A stretch of DNA of 26,318 nt from CAZPMO01 sp964587515 (GTDB lineage: Bacteria; Pseudomonadota; Alphaproteobacteria; MPNO01): contig CAZPMO010000055.1 of assembly GCA_964587515.1 (NCBI GenBank), positions 1 to 26,318 on the forward strand, in the 5' to 3' direction. A program made the position numbers and the translations under genes. The notes under the pieces were generated by a model that did no database searches, was not told the DNA's origin, and was given only the letters and a program-made list of their open reading frames with translations. Position 1 is the stretch's first letter. Each line of letters starts with the position of its first letter. Below are positions 15,257 to 24,104 of the stretch, one piece after another.

Positions 15257-17682
15257 TTTCCGTCATTCCCGCGTGTACCCGACATCGCGAAGGCACGCGC
15301 TTTTTCGGCGAATTCGCTCAATCGCGCATCGACGGCATGGTTCACGGTGCCCGCCGGCCAGGCGCCCTCCGCATCGGGTTCGCCCGCCGCGACACCAGTA
15401 AGAACCTCGATGCCCTGGTCGATGGTCTCGATGGGATAGATCGAGAATCGCCCCTCGTTCACGGCCTCCGCGACGTCGTCGCGCAGCATCAGATGCTTGA
15501 CGTTCGAAGCGGGGATCAGCACGCCTTGATCGCCGGTCAGGCCGCGCGCCGCGCAAATGTCGAAATACCCCTCGATCTTCTCATTGACCCCGCCGATGGC
15601 CTGCACTTCGCCGCGCTGGTTGACCGATCCGGTGACCGCGAAGCACTGCTTGATCGCCAGACCCGAAAGCGCCGACAGCAGCGCGTAAAGTTCAGTCGAG
15701 GACGCGCTGTCGCCGTCGACCCCGCCATAGGATTGTTCGAAGACGATGCTGGCCGAAACCGCGAGCGGCCGGTCGCGGCCGAAACGCTCGCCCAGGAAGC
15801 CCGACAGGATCAGCACGCCCTTGGAATGGAGCGGCCCGCCGAGATCCACTTCGCGTTCGATGTCGACGACTTCGCCGCGGCCCAGGCGCACCCGCGCGGT
15901 AATCCGGCTGGGCCGGCCGAACGAAAACTCGCCCAATTGCAGCACCGCGAGCCCGTTGACCTGACCCACGGTCTCGCCTTCCGTATCGATCAGGATGGTG
16001 CCGCGTTCGATTTCTTCCTGACTACGCTGGCGGATTCGGTCGGAGCGCCGGATCTGCGCGTCGATGGCCCGGCGCACATAGTCGACGGTCACGATCTTCG
16101 CGCCGTCCTGCCCGGTCCAGTAATCGGCCTCGCGCATCAGATCGACGATGGGCCGCATATGCAGCGTCAGCTTTTCGGAATCCGCGGCAATCCGCGACGC
16201 CTGATCGATCACCCGTCCGACCGCGCCCGCGTCGAACGGCTTCAACTCCTCGCGCCGCGCCAGTGTCGCGACCAGCCGGGCGAATAGCATGTTGTTTTCG
16301 TCGTTGCGATTGAAGCTTTCCTCGAAATCGACCGCCACCTTGAACAGTTCCGGGAAATCGGGGTCGAGCTGGCTGAGCAGGTAGTAGAGCATGCGATCGC
16401 CGAGCAGCACGATCTTCACGTCGAGCGGCATCGGTTCCGGGTCGAGCGAGATGGTGGCGCCGAAGCCGAGAGAATCCGCGATGCCCTGGATGCGCAACTC
16501 GCGCGATTCGATGGCGCGTTTAAGCTCTTCCCATGCATAGGGCTGCATCAGCAGTTTGCGCGCATCGAGGATCAGATAGCCGCCGTTCGCGGCATGCAGC
16601 GCGCCCGCCTTGATCAGATTGAAATCGGTGGTCAGCGCGCCGAACTGGGCCATATGCTCGATCCGGCCGACCAGGTTTGGATGGGTGGGGTGGTCTTCGT
16701 GAACCACCGGCGCGGCGCTGTCCTTGCCGTGATCGACGATCAGGTTCGCCAGATAGTGACGGAACGACGGCGGGCCGGTCAGCGAACGCCGCAACGCCAT
16801 GGCGGCGCCCGCTTCCGGGCTTTCCGGTTCGGTGGTCATGAAATCATCGGCGTTCTCGATGACGTTTTCCTGCACCTGGCCGAGATGGGTCACCACGTCG
16901 GGCAGGTCGGCATAGCGCACCGCCAGGCTGTCGATCAGATGACCGACCGCGAACTCCGTGACCTCATGGTTTAGGGCGCGGATTTTCTCGCGCTGCCCGC
17001 GTTGCCATTGCGGCACCTGCTTCATCAGCGCCTGCAACTGGTCTTCGAGCTCGGCGACGGTTTTCCTGATTTTCTCCTGATGATCGGCCGGCCATTGGCG
17101 GAACACCTCGGGGCTGATGACCTCGCCGTTGTGCATGGGCGCGAAAGCGAATCCCATGGGCGTGCGGATCAGCGCGGTATCGCGGCCGTTGGCCTGTTCC
17201 TGAAGGTCGTTGAACGCCTTCTCGTGGCGTTCCTTGAACTCCTCCTCGATCGCCTGCTTGCGGGCGAGGTAATCCTCGCTCTCGAAGGTCGCCGAGATCA
17301 CGCCCCGCAGATCCTCGATCAGCCGCTCCATGTCCTCGCGCAGGGACGCGCCGCGCCCGGCCGGCAGACGCAGGATGCGCGGCTTGTGGGGCTCGGCGAA
17401 ATTGTTGACATAACACCAGTCGGACGGCGCCGGCTCGCGCGCCGCTTTTTCCTCGACATAGCGGCGCACCAGCGTGTACTTGCCGGTGCCGGGTGGACCG
17501 AAGGCGAAAAGATTATATCCCTCGTGACGGATGCCGACGCCGAACCGGACGGCCTCCACGGCGCGTTCCTGCCCGAGGCTGTCGTCCAGCGCCTCCAGTT
17601 GGTCGGTCGTCTTGAAGGCGAACAGCGTCGGATCGCAGCAGCGGCGCAGCGCATCGCCGGAAAGGGCCGTCGGTCGCCCCAT
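15253..17682 (-). CDS. Lon-type AAA ATP-dependent protease (LonB-like)
   Basis: An 809-residue AAA-linked serine protease of the Lon-related S16 family that lacks the classic Lon N-terminal substrate domain. Walker A is FGPPGTGKYTLVRRY (Lys68). The middle holds a long helical insertion (about residues 120-300). The C-terminal protease domain has the Ser-Lys dyad: Ser659 in GGVDGDSASSTELYALLSALS and Lys702 in IGGVNEKIEGYFD. I chose ATG 17682 over 17697 because GGGGAGA lies at ideal spacing before it and partly inside the longer alternative. The protein is expected to degrade damaged or specific substrates in the cytosol. It is coupled to the stress protein gene. Confidence 0.93.
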   Translation of the reverse strand: MGRPTALSGDALRRCCDPTLFAFKTTDQLEALDDSLGQERAVEAVRFGVGIRHEGYNLFAFGPPGTGKYTLVRRYVEEKAAREPAPSDWCYVNNFAEPHKPRILRLPAGRGASLREDMERLIEDLRGVISATFESEDYLARKQAIEEEFKERHEKAFNDLQEQANGRDTALIRTPMGFAFAPMHNGEVISPEVFRQWPADHQEKIRKTVAELEDQLQALMKQVPQWQRGQREKIRALNHEVTEFAVGHLIDSLAVRYADLPDVVTHLGQVQENVIENADDFMTTEPESPEAGAAMALRRSLTGPPSFRHYLANLIVDHGKDSAAPVVHEDHPTHPNLVGRIEHMAQFGALTTDFNLIKAGALHAANGGYLILDARKLLMQPYAWEELKRAIESRELRIQGIADSLGFGATISLDPEPMPLDVKIVLLGDRMLYYLLSQLDPDFPELFKVAVDFEESFNRNDENNMLFARLVATLARREELKPFDAGAVGRVIDQASRIAADSEKLTLHMRPIVDLMREADYWTGQDGAKIVTVDYVRRAIDAQIRRSDRIRQRSQEEIERGTILIDTEGETVGQVNGLAVLQLGEFSFGRPSRITARVRLGRGEVVDIEREVDLGGPLHSKGVLILSGFLGERFGRDRPLAVSASIVFEQSYGGVDGDSASSTELYALLSALSGLAIKQCFAVTGSVNQRGEVQAIGGVNEKIEGYFDICAARGLTGDQGVLIPASNVKHLMLRDDVAEAVNEGRFSIYPIETIDQGIEVLTGVAAGEPDAEGAWPAGTVNHAVDARLSEFAEKARAFAMSGTRGNDGK

Positions 17683-17823
17683 TCGAAATCTCCCCATAGC
17701 CGGAATCCATGATAACAGCTTTCAGGCGGCAGCGCGCCATTGCGGTGGGATTGACAGCCGACCGCTGATGGTTGACCATTGCCGCCGCCGCTCGAAAGGC
17801 AAAAATCAAAGGGAGGGTTCGCG

Positions 17824-18972
17824 ATGTTTTCAGAACGCAAATGGTCTGGGTTGAGATACTTGTTCGGCACGTTCGTTGCCGTTTTCTTTCTTGTTGCCTT
17901 TGTGCTGGCCGGAGAGGCATCCGCGCGTTCCGCCGCCCTTGAAAAGGTGATCGAAGGTGCGAAGAAAGAAGGGGTCCTGAAGCTCTTATGGACCGAAGGG
18001 CATTTCGGTGCCGATGTCGGCATCCGCGACATGCTCAGCGTGATGAACAAGCGATATGGAACGAATATCAAGCTTCAGTTCACCCAGGGCCGTAGTTTCC
18101 CGGCGAACCTGGGAAGGCTGACACAGGAATTCAAAGCCAAGCAGCGTTCGAGCACGGATGTTTTCCTGGGCGGCGCCAATCATATGGTATCGGGCATGAA
18201 GAGCGGCCTGCTCATGTCGGTTGATTGGGAAGCGCTGGTTGAGCGTCCCTTGCCGCCCAATCCCATTATCAACAGGGTCAATCCGGGCGGAGTCGGCATG
18301 GCCGTGGTGTCCCGTGTCGTGGGCATTGTTTACAATACCAACCTGGTAAAAGGCGCCGACATCCCGACGAGCATTTATGATGTTCTGAAACCCAAGTGGA
18401 AGGGGCAGATCGCGGTCACGCCCTATCTGACCGGTTTCTACCAGTTCGCCGCGCCGGACATATTCGGCGAAAAATACATGACCGACTATGTCAAGCGCAT
18501 CAAGCCGCAGGTCGGCGGATTTATCGGCTGCAACAGCCTGGATAAGGTCGCCAGCGGGCAATTCGCCATGCTGATCTTCGACTGCGGCCGTGACGCCACG
18601 GTCAGATACCAGCGGCGAGGCGCGCCGATGGCCCATGCGGTTCCGAAAGAAATCGTTCGGGATAACGTGATCGATCTCGGCGTTACCGTTAACGCGGACC
18701 ATCCCAACGTCGCCAAGCTGTTCATCGTTTTTCAGCATACGAAAATCGGGCAGAAGCTTCTCTGGAAGCATGGCGCCTATGATCTGGAAATTTATGAAGG
18801 GTCCAAATCCAAGGTGCTGATCGATGAGTTCAGGGGTAAATATCCCAAGGCGAAGTTCCTTGTCAGCACCGCGCAGCGCGCGGAGAAGCAGGAAAAAGAA
18901 GGAATCAACATGAGGGTCTTTCAGAAGAAATTCAAAAAGATCCTTCGCGGACGCCGCGGACGGAAGAAATAA
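17824..18972 (+). CDS. ABC transporter periplasmic binding protein, iron(III)/AfuA type
   Basis: A 382-residue exported binding protein. The signal peptide (core FGTFVAVFFLVAFVLAG) ends in ASA (residues 32-34). The mature part begins ALEKVIEGAKKEGVLKLLWTEG, the extracellular solute-binding class of Fe(III)-type importers, with VVGIVYNTNLVKG and KPKWKGQIAVTPYLTGFYQF typical of the hinge region. The ligand may be ferric iron, phosphonate or another small anion; sequence alone does not decide. The last 20 residues are unusually basic (11 Lys/Arg, no acidic residue). GGGAGGG (17811-17817) fixes the start. The permease and ATPase genes follow. Confidence 0.9.
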   Translation: MFSERKWSGLRYLFGTFVAVFFLVAFVLAGEASARSAALEKVIEGAKKEGVLKLLWTEGHFGADVGIRDMLSVMNKRYGTNIKLQFTQGRSFPANLGRLTQEFKAKQRSSTDVFLGGANHMVSGMKSGLLMSVDWEALVERPLPPNPIINRVNPGGVGMAVVSRVVGIVYNTNLVKGADIPTSIYDVLKPKWKGQIAVTPYLTGFYQFAAPDIFGEKYMTDYVKRIKPQVGGFIGCNSLDKVASGQFAMLIFDCGRDATVRYQRRGAPMAHAVPKEIVRDNVIDLGVTVNADHPNVAKLFIVFQHTKIGQKLLWKHGAYDLEIYEGSKSKVLIDEFRGKYPKAKFLVSTAQRAEKQEKEGINMRVFQKKFKKILRGRRGRKK

Positions 18973-18990
18973 TCCGGCGTTCATTGTCTG

Positions 18991-19007
18991 ATTCCGAGGA
19001 TCGGAAT
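18991..19007 (+). other. intercistronic hairpin after binding-protein gene
   Basis: ATTCCGA-GGA-TCGGAAT is a perfect 7-bp stem with a 3-base loop, 19 bp after the binding-protein stop in a 126-bp gap. There is no T-run. In ABC operons such hairpins commonly protect the upstream mRNA, so the binding protein outnumbers the permease. That role here is inferred. Confidence 0.45.
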
Positions 19008-19098
19008 GCATGAATATGCGTTCGTTCACGCACCAGGAAAAGTCCCCGGAATCAGGAAGAATATCGGATTGGGGGAAAGTTTCCGGAAGAGGTAAATC

Positions 19099-20844
19099 AT
19101 GGCGCAATCGCTGAGAGAAACCTCGACCGGAAGACTTTCCTCCTTCCGACTTTCCATCTCGCCACTGCTGCCATTGGCGCTGCTGCCGATGGTCGGCCTT
19201 CTCGGCATCGTCGCGGTCTTTGTCTGGGTCAGCGCCCAGACCGGCGTGATCGGCACGGAAGAGGCCACATATTCGTGGGAGAACTATCGAACGCTGTTCG
19301 GTGACGAGTTCATCATCGAGGTGTTCGAGAACACGCTGGTGTTCGCCGTGGTGACGACGTTTGTGTCCCTGGTGATCGGGCTGCCCATCGCCTGGATTAC
19401 CGAGCGCACGACCATACGTCCCAAGGAACTCATCTACGCCATGATGACGACCGGCCTTCTGGTGCCGCCGGTCTTTATCGGCATGGGCTGGACCTTCATC
19501 GCCCATGAACGGATCGGATTTCTCAACAAGGGCCTGATGGCCCTGTTCGGTCTGGAATCGGCGCCGATCAATATCGAAACCCTGTCCGGCATGGGCTTGA
19601 TCGAGGGCTTGACCCTGGCGCCGCTGGCGTTCGTCCTCAACGTTCAGGTTTTCCGGACCATGAATCCCGCACTGGAAGAGGCGGCGCAAACCTCCGGCAT
19701 GACCTTCCGCCGGACGCTGTGGCGCATCACCCTGCCGCTGGCGCGGCCCGCCATCCTCGCGGCGCTGATCTACATATTCGTCATCGGTCTGGCGACCTTT
19801 GATATTCCGGCGGTTATCGGGCTGTCGAGCGGCATCTTCGTGTTCAGCACCTTCGTTTTCTCCGAAGCCTTCCCGCCCGACGGGCTGCCCGAATTCGGTA
19901 TCCCGGCGGCGCTCGGCACGATGATGGTGCTGGTCGCGATCGTGCTGACCCTCTGGTACGTCCAGATGCTGCGGCGCAGCCAGCGCTATCAGGTCGTCAC
20001 CGGCAAGGGCTACCGCGCCCGGCAGATCGACCCCGGCAACTGGGTCTATGGGTGCTGGGCGTTCATCTGCACCTATTTCTGCATCGGGCTGATGCTGCCG
20101 ATCCTGCTGGTCTGCTATATGGCTTTCATGCCGTATGTCACCCCGCCCACGATTGAATCCCTCAAGCTGCTGACCATGTTGAATTTCGATCAGATGAACT
20201 GGGAATATGTCTATCGCGGGGTGAAGAACACCGTCGCCCTGATGGTGGTGGTGCCGCCGGTGATCCTGATCCTGGCGTTCTGCGTGTCCTGGCTGGTGGT
20301 GCGCTCCCAGACCAGCGCCCGCTATGTGCTGGAATTCGGCGCCTTCCTGCCGCATACGATTCCGAGGGTGGTGATGTCCGTCGGCGCCTTGCTGCTGGCG
20401 CTCTATGTGGTGCAGAATTTCCTGCCGATCTACGGCACGGTGTGGATTTTGGTCGGGGTCTACGTGATCGTCTGGCTGCCGTTCGGTACGCGGGCTCTCA
20501 ACAGCTCCATGATCCAGATTCATAAGGAGCTCGAGGAGGCGGCCTATATATCCGGCCTCAACATGCTCCGCACCGTACGCCGGGTGATGGTGCCGCTGCT
20601 GCGTCCGACTCTTATGTCGGTGTGGATCTGGACCGGGTTGCTGGTGTACCGAGAAATGACGGTGGCCGTATTCCTTGTCAGCCAGGATAACGTCACTCTG
20701 CCGGCGATCGTCTGGGGCCGGTGGACCATGGGCTCGCCCAACGCGGCGGCCGCCATTACGGTTCTGATGATGATTGCCCTGTTCCCCCTGATGATGATCG
20801 GCTGGCGTTTCGCTCGCAGGAGCAGAATTGCCGTGGATATGTAG
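19099..20844 (+). CDS. ABC transporter permease, fused double-domain (FbpB/AfuB type)
   Basis: A 581-residue inner-membrane protein made of two permease halves, about 12 membrane segments in total. The first half ends near residue 300, the second begins at about GNWVYGCWAFICTYF. Each half has the cytoplasmic EAA loop that contacts the ATPase: EEAAQTSGMTFRRTLWRITLPLARP and EEAAYISGLNMLRTVRRVMVPLLRP (each quoted for position, with the invariant Gly and Pro). Fusion of both halves is normal for Fe(III)-type importers. The start ATG follows GAAGAGG. The ATPase gene is 33 bp downstream. Confidence 0.95.
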   Translation: MAQSLRETSTGRLSSFRLSISPLLPLALLPMVGLLGIVAVFVWVSAQTGVIGTEEATYSWENYRTLFGDEFIIEVFENTLVFAVVTTFVSLVIGLPIAWITERTTIRPKELIYAMMTTGLLVPPVFIGMGWTFIAHERIGFLNKGLMALFGLESAPINIETLSGMGLIEGLTLAPLAFVLNVQVFRTMNPALEEAAQTSGMTFRRTLWRITLPLARPAILAALIYIFVIGLATFDIPAVIGLSSGIFVFSTFVFSEAFPPDGLPEFGIPAALGTMMVLVAIVLTLWYVQMLRRSQRYQVVTGKGYRARQIDPGNWVYGCWAFICTYFCIGLMLPILLVCYMAFMPYVTPPTIESLKLLTMLNFDQMNWEYVYRGVKNTVALMVVVPPVILILAFCVSWLVVRSQTSARYVLEFGAFLPHTIPRVVMSVGALLLALYVVQNFLPIYGTVWILVGVYVIVWLPFGTRALNSSMIQIHKELEEAAYISGLNMLRTVRRVMVPLLRPTLMSVWIWTGLLVYREMTVAVFLVSQDNVTLPAIVWGRWTMGSPNAAAAITVLMMIALFPLMMIGWRFARRSRIAVDM

Positions 20845-20877
20845 CCCGCGAAATTTGCAAACAACGGTATAAGAAAA

Positions 20878-21966
20878 ATGTCTTCCAAAGCGATGATCAC
20901 TCTTCGCGGCCTCGAAAAAACCTTCCCGTCCAGCCGTGGACTGGTCAAAGCGGTCAACAGCATTGACCTGGAGGTGGCCGAAAACGAATTCGTGGTGCTG
21001 CTTGGGCCCAGCGGCTGCGGCAAGACCACGACGCTCCGCTGCGTGGCGGGGCTCGAAAAGCCGACCGGCGGCGATATCGAGATCGCCGGCGAAATGGTGA
21101 ATTCGGTTGAGGGTGGAAACTTTGTGGCGCCGGAAAACCGCAATATCGGCATGGTGTTCCAGAGCTACGCCGTGTGGCCGCATCTCAACGTATACCAGAA
21201 CGTGTCCCTGCCCTTGACCGACGGGCGGCGGCGAATCCCGAAGAACCAGGTCAGGGACCGCGCCATGGAAAGCCTTCGCCTGGTCCAGATGGAAGGGCTC
21301 GAGGACCGCCCGGTCACCGATCTCAGCGGCGGCCAGCAACAGCGCGTGGCGCTGGCGAGGGCCGTCGTCACGAAACCACGGGTTCTGCTGATGGACGAAC
21401 CGCTCAGCAATCTCGATGCGCGCCTGCGCGAGGAAATGCGGATCGAGCTCAAGAAAATCGCCACCTCCGCCAGCGTCACGACCCTCTACGTGACCCACGA
21501 CCAGGCCGAAGCGCTCAGCCTCGGCGACAGGATCTGCGTGATGAACGAGGGGGTAATCCAGCAGGTGGGCACGCCGGAGGAGGTCTACGCGCGTCCTCCG
21601 AATCTCTTCGTCGCCGAATTCGTCGGCGACATGAATTTCATCAAGGGAAAAGTCACGGGGCCCGGGCAGGTGGATTCCCCCCTTGGCATGCGTTCCTGCG
21701 ACCTGCCGCCAAACTGTCAGGTCGGGGGCGAGGTGACGCTGGCGATCAGGCCGCAGCATCTGGGCCTTACGCAAAATCCGGATCAAAACGGCGAATCCCC
21801 GCGGGGGACGGTTGTGAGCAAGACCTATCTCGGAGACGCCGTTCTGTTTGAAGTGGAAGTGTCCGGCGTCACGTTGATGATCAGGCTTCCGGGCGACTCC
21901 ACCTTCACCGCCGGGCAACAGGCGTCGATCGTTTTACCGACCGACAACTGGCACATATACTCTTAG
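20878..21966 (+). CDS. ABC transporter ATP-binding protein (FbpC/PotA type)
   Basis: A 362-residue ATPase that powers the importer. Walker A is GPSGCGKT (residues 43-50), the Q loop MVFQSYAVWPH, the signature LSGGQ (149-153), Walker B VLLMDEP (169-175) and the H loop YVTHDQAEAL. The C-terminal TOBE-like region includes VTLAIRPQHLGL. Architecture and neighbours match iron(III), spermidine or 2-aminoethylphosphonate importers. The ribosome site is weak (GGTATAAG), so translation may depend on the upstream permease. Its stop overlaps the stop of the convergent hydroxylase remnant by 3 bp. Confidence 0.95.
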   Translation: MSSKAMITLRGLEKTFPSSRGLVKAVNSIDLEVAENEFVVLLGPSGCGKTTTLRCVAGLEKPTGGDIEIAGEMVNSVEGGNFVAPENRNIGMVFQSYAVWPHLNVYQNVSLPLTDGRRRIPKNQVRDRAMESLRLVQMEGLEDRPVTDLSGGQQQRVALARAVVTKPRVLLMDEPLSNLDARLREEMRIELKKIATSASVTTLYVTHDQAEALSLGDRICVMNEGVIQQVGTPEEVYARPPNLFVAEFVGDMNFIKGKVTGPGQVDSPLGMRSCDLPPNCQVGGEVTLAIRPQHLGLTQNPDQNGESPRGTVVSKTYLGDAVLFEVEVSGVTLMIRLPGDSTFTAGQQASIVLPTDNWHIYS

Positions 21967-22950
21967 CCGTCGGAATCCAGTTTGCCCGGTTTTAGGGGAG
22001 AGGCGTTTAGCGCCGACCCCTTAAAAACCAGGGCCAAGGCGTTCCTGAAGGGTATGAAGTAGATGCCCAGACAGCTTTTATATTCATTCACGTAATGCGT
22101 CGATATTCCAAAACGGACATCCTTGTTTGTTTCGGGGAGTTGATAGGTGTGAAACAGAACGTCCCAGAAGGGGAAGATGAACGCGAAATTCTTGTTGATA
22201 TGATCCGGATGGCAGCTGTGATGAATATGGTGATGGGCGGGCGATGCAAACAGCATCGACCACCGGCCGGGCCAGCGCAGCCACACATGCGAATGCCTTA
22301 AATTGTACCCCAGGATATTGAACGCGAACAACAGCACGGGAATACCCAGAAGCTGAGGCATGCTGGGCACGTAACCGAACAGATTGCTGGCCCATAAACA
22401 GCCCGTAAATCGATCCGGTGCCCGCCGCGTAAACGATATTGTCGATGGGATGTTCGCGGTAGTTGGACAGAGGGTGCATCACTTCCAGGCTGTGATGAAC
22501 CTTATGGAACTCCCATAAGAATGGCACCCTGTGCTGCATGTAGTGCATGCCGTAGGAAGCTAAATCCACACAGGCGATAAGAACGAACATATACGCCGTC
22601 GATATGGCGATGTCCGTAAGATTGGAGCCGGTCGTCAGTTCGCGTGCGTCGGGCGAACTGAGCCCGCCGGTGATGAACTGAAATACCAGATTCAAAACGA
22701 CGGTTAAAAACGCCCCGTAAAAAAACACGCGGAATATCTGGTGAAAAAACAAATACCTGACATCCAGCCAGGCGGACGGGGTTCGCCAGATATCCTTCGG
22801 GAAAAGAAAGCCGATAAACGCCCTGAAGGACGATCCATGTTTCGGAGCGGACCGGTTGCTTACGTAAAAAACGTAGAACGCCAGAATGATCGAACTGCAA
22901 ATATATAACCAGAATATACGCTGATTTGGCATGAGCGGGTACGCCAGCAC
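21963..22950 (-). pseudogene. fatty-acid hydroxylase/sterol desaturase family gene, frameshifted
   Basis: The two reading frames join into one membrane di-iron hydroxylase. Part 1 runs from GTG 22950 (MLAYPLMPNQRIFWLY) through several membrane segments and the His boxes HYMQH and HKVHH. Part 2 runs to the stop at 21963 with NILGYNLRHSHVWLRW and the third His box SPAHHHIHHS. Removing one base from the CCC at 22391-22393 (GGG on the coding strand) makes a continuous GLFMASNLFGYVPSMPQ. The true start also seems lost: the frame stays protein-like upstream of 22950 (SSFEFIGVQLLS) until about 22990, where the kinase gene ends, with no start codon. GC content is lower than in the neighbours. If intact it would oxidise or desaturate a lipid in the inner membrane. 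Confidence 0.75.
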
Positions 22951-22988
22951 GCTGAGCAGCTGTACCCCGATAAATTCAAAGGACGATA

Positions 22989-24104
22989 CTATAGCCGCGC
23001 CTGCGCGCTGTCGATCTGTCCGAACACCGAAAACGCCTTCGGAATGTCGTCGTTCGCGATCCCTACACCGGTGTCGACAACCTGAAAGACGAAATCGCCG
23101 TCGGACCGCGTCCAGGCCTTCAGGGTCACGCGGCCGCCTTCCGGCGTAAACTTGATCGCATTGGTCACGATGTTGACCAGCACCTGTTTGATCTTGCCCG
23201 AATCCACGCGCAAGCGCGGCAACGTGTCGCCGAGACCGGCGCTCAGCCGCACGCCGTGGCTGGCCGCCTGGTCATTCATCATTCTCGCCACCGAACCCAG
23301 AAGGTCGGACGCGTCCACCTCCATCTCGACCAGCTGTTCCTTGCCCGCGTCGATTTTGGACAGATCGAGAATGTCGTTGATCAGTTCGAGCAGGTACTCA
23401 CCGGACTCGTGGATGTGATTGACGTACTCCCGGACCTCGTCGGTCTCCAATGAACCGGTCTCGGCTGTGCGGATCACTTGCGAAAAGCCAATGATCGCGT
23501 TCAGAGGGGTCCGCAGTTCGTGACTGGCCGAGGCCAGAAAGTCGGACTTGGTCCGGTCGGCCGCTTCGGCGCGGTCTTTTTCCACGGAGAGTTCTTCGGC
23601 CATCGTGGCCATTTGGGCGGCCTGGAGTTCGAACTGTTCCTTGGCCGCCTCTTGCTGAAAGACCTTTAATTCCAGTTCCTGCTCCGCCCATTTTCGTCGT
23701 GTGATGTCGGTATAAACGGCGATGAACCCGCCGCCGGGTAACGGGTTTCCCCTGATTTCCAGGACCGTGCCGTCGGCGCAAGTGCGCTCGATGCAGTGTG
23801 GTTCGAAGCGACGCGCCAATGCCACGTGCTCGTTGACGAGCGTTTCCACGTGGCCCGGTCCGTAGTCACCACGCTCGGCTCGAAAACGGGCCTGATCCTC
23901 GAAAGTGGTTCCGACCTGCCCCAATTCGCGCGGGATGTCGCGCAATTCAAGGAATCTGGGGTTGGCGAAGATCAGTTTCAGTTCCGCGTCGAAGACGGTG
24001 ATGCCCGGTTCCAGATAGTTCAGAGTCTCTCGGAGCACGCGGGCTCCGTCACCGGCACCCTCGCCGTAGGGTTCACCGTCCGACCGCGGTTGTTGCGAAA
24101 ACAT
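22989..24104 (-). CDS. PAS sensor histidine kinase, truncated before G2 box
   Basis: A 371-residue paralog of the kinase at 8808-10103, with the same order of domains. The PAS region is at about 25-135 (YLEPGITVFDAELKLIFANPRF in part, FRAERGDYGPGHVE, NPLPGGGFIAVYTDIT). A coiled coil follows. HisKA has His195 in ASASHELRTPLNAIIGFS, then the N box LVNIVTNAIKFTPEGG and G1 VDTGVGI. It ends FGQIDSAQARL, where the paralog continues through KYEGTGLGLPL. The G2 glycine box and last strands of the ATP domain are therefore missing, and no matching sequence follows in any frame. Autokinase activity is unlikely, though it might still dimerise or bind a signal. No response regulator is adjacent. Confidence 0.88.
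   Translation of the reverse strand: MFSQQPRSDGEPYGEGAGDGARVLRETLNYLEPGITVFDAELKLIFANPRFLELRDIPRELGQVGTTFEDQARFRAERGDYGPGHVETLVNEHVALARRFEPHCIERTCADGTVLEIRGNPLPGGGFIAVYTDITRRKWAEQELELKVFQQEAAKEQFELQAAQMATMAEELSVEKDRAEAADRTKSDFLASASHELRTPLNAIIGFSQVIRTAETGSLETDEVREYVNHIHESGEYLLELINDILDLSKIDAGKEQLVEMEVDASDLLGSVARMMNDQAASHGVRLSAGLGDTLPRLRVDSGKIKQVLVNIVTNAIKFTPEGGRVTLKAWTRSDGDFVFQVVDTGVGIANDDIPKAFSVFGQIDSAQARL

Noticed and set aside
17751..17779. TTGACA promoter for the ABC importer
   Set aside because: The -35 is good but the -10 position reads GACCAT, too poor to call without data.
17986..21918. 1310-codon open frame on the minus strand opposite the ABC importer genes
   Set aside because: It lies exactly opposite three well-recognised genes, and its Asp/His/Gln/Arg-rich composition is what antisense GC-rich coding DNA gives. 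No domain is recognisable.
22950..23000. Insertion sequence at the kinase/hydroxylase junction
   Set aside because: No transposase, terminal inverted repeats or target duplication can be seen on either side.
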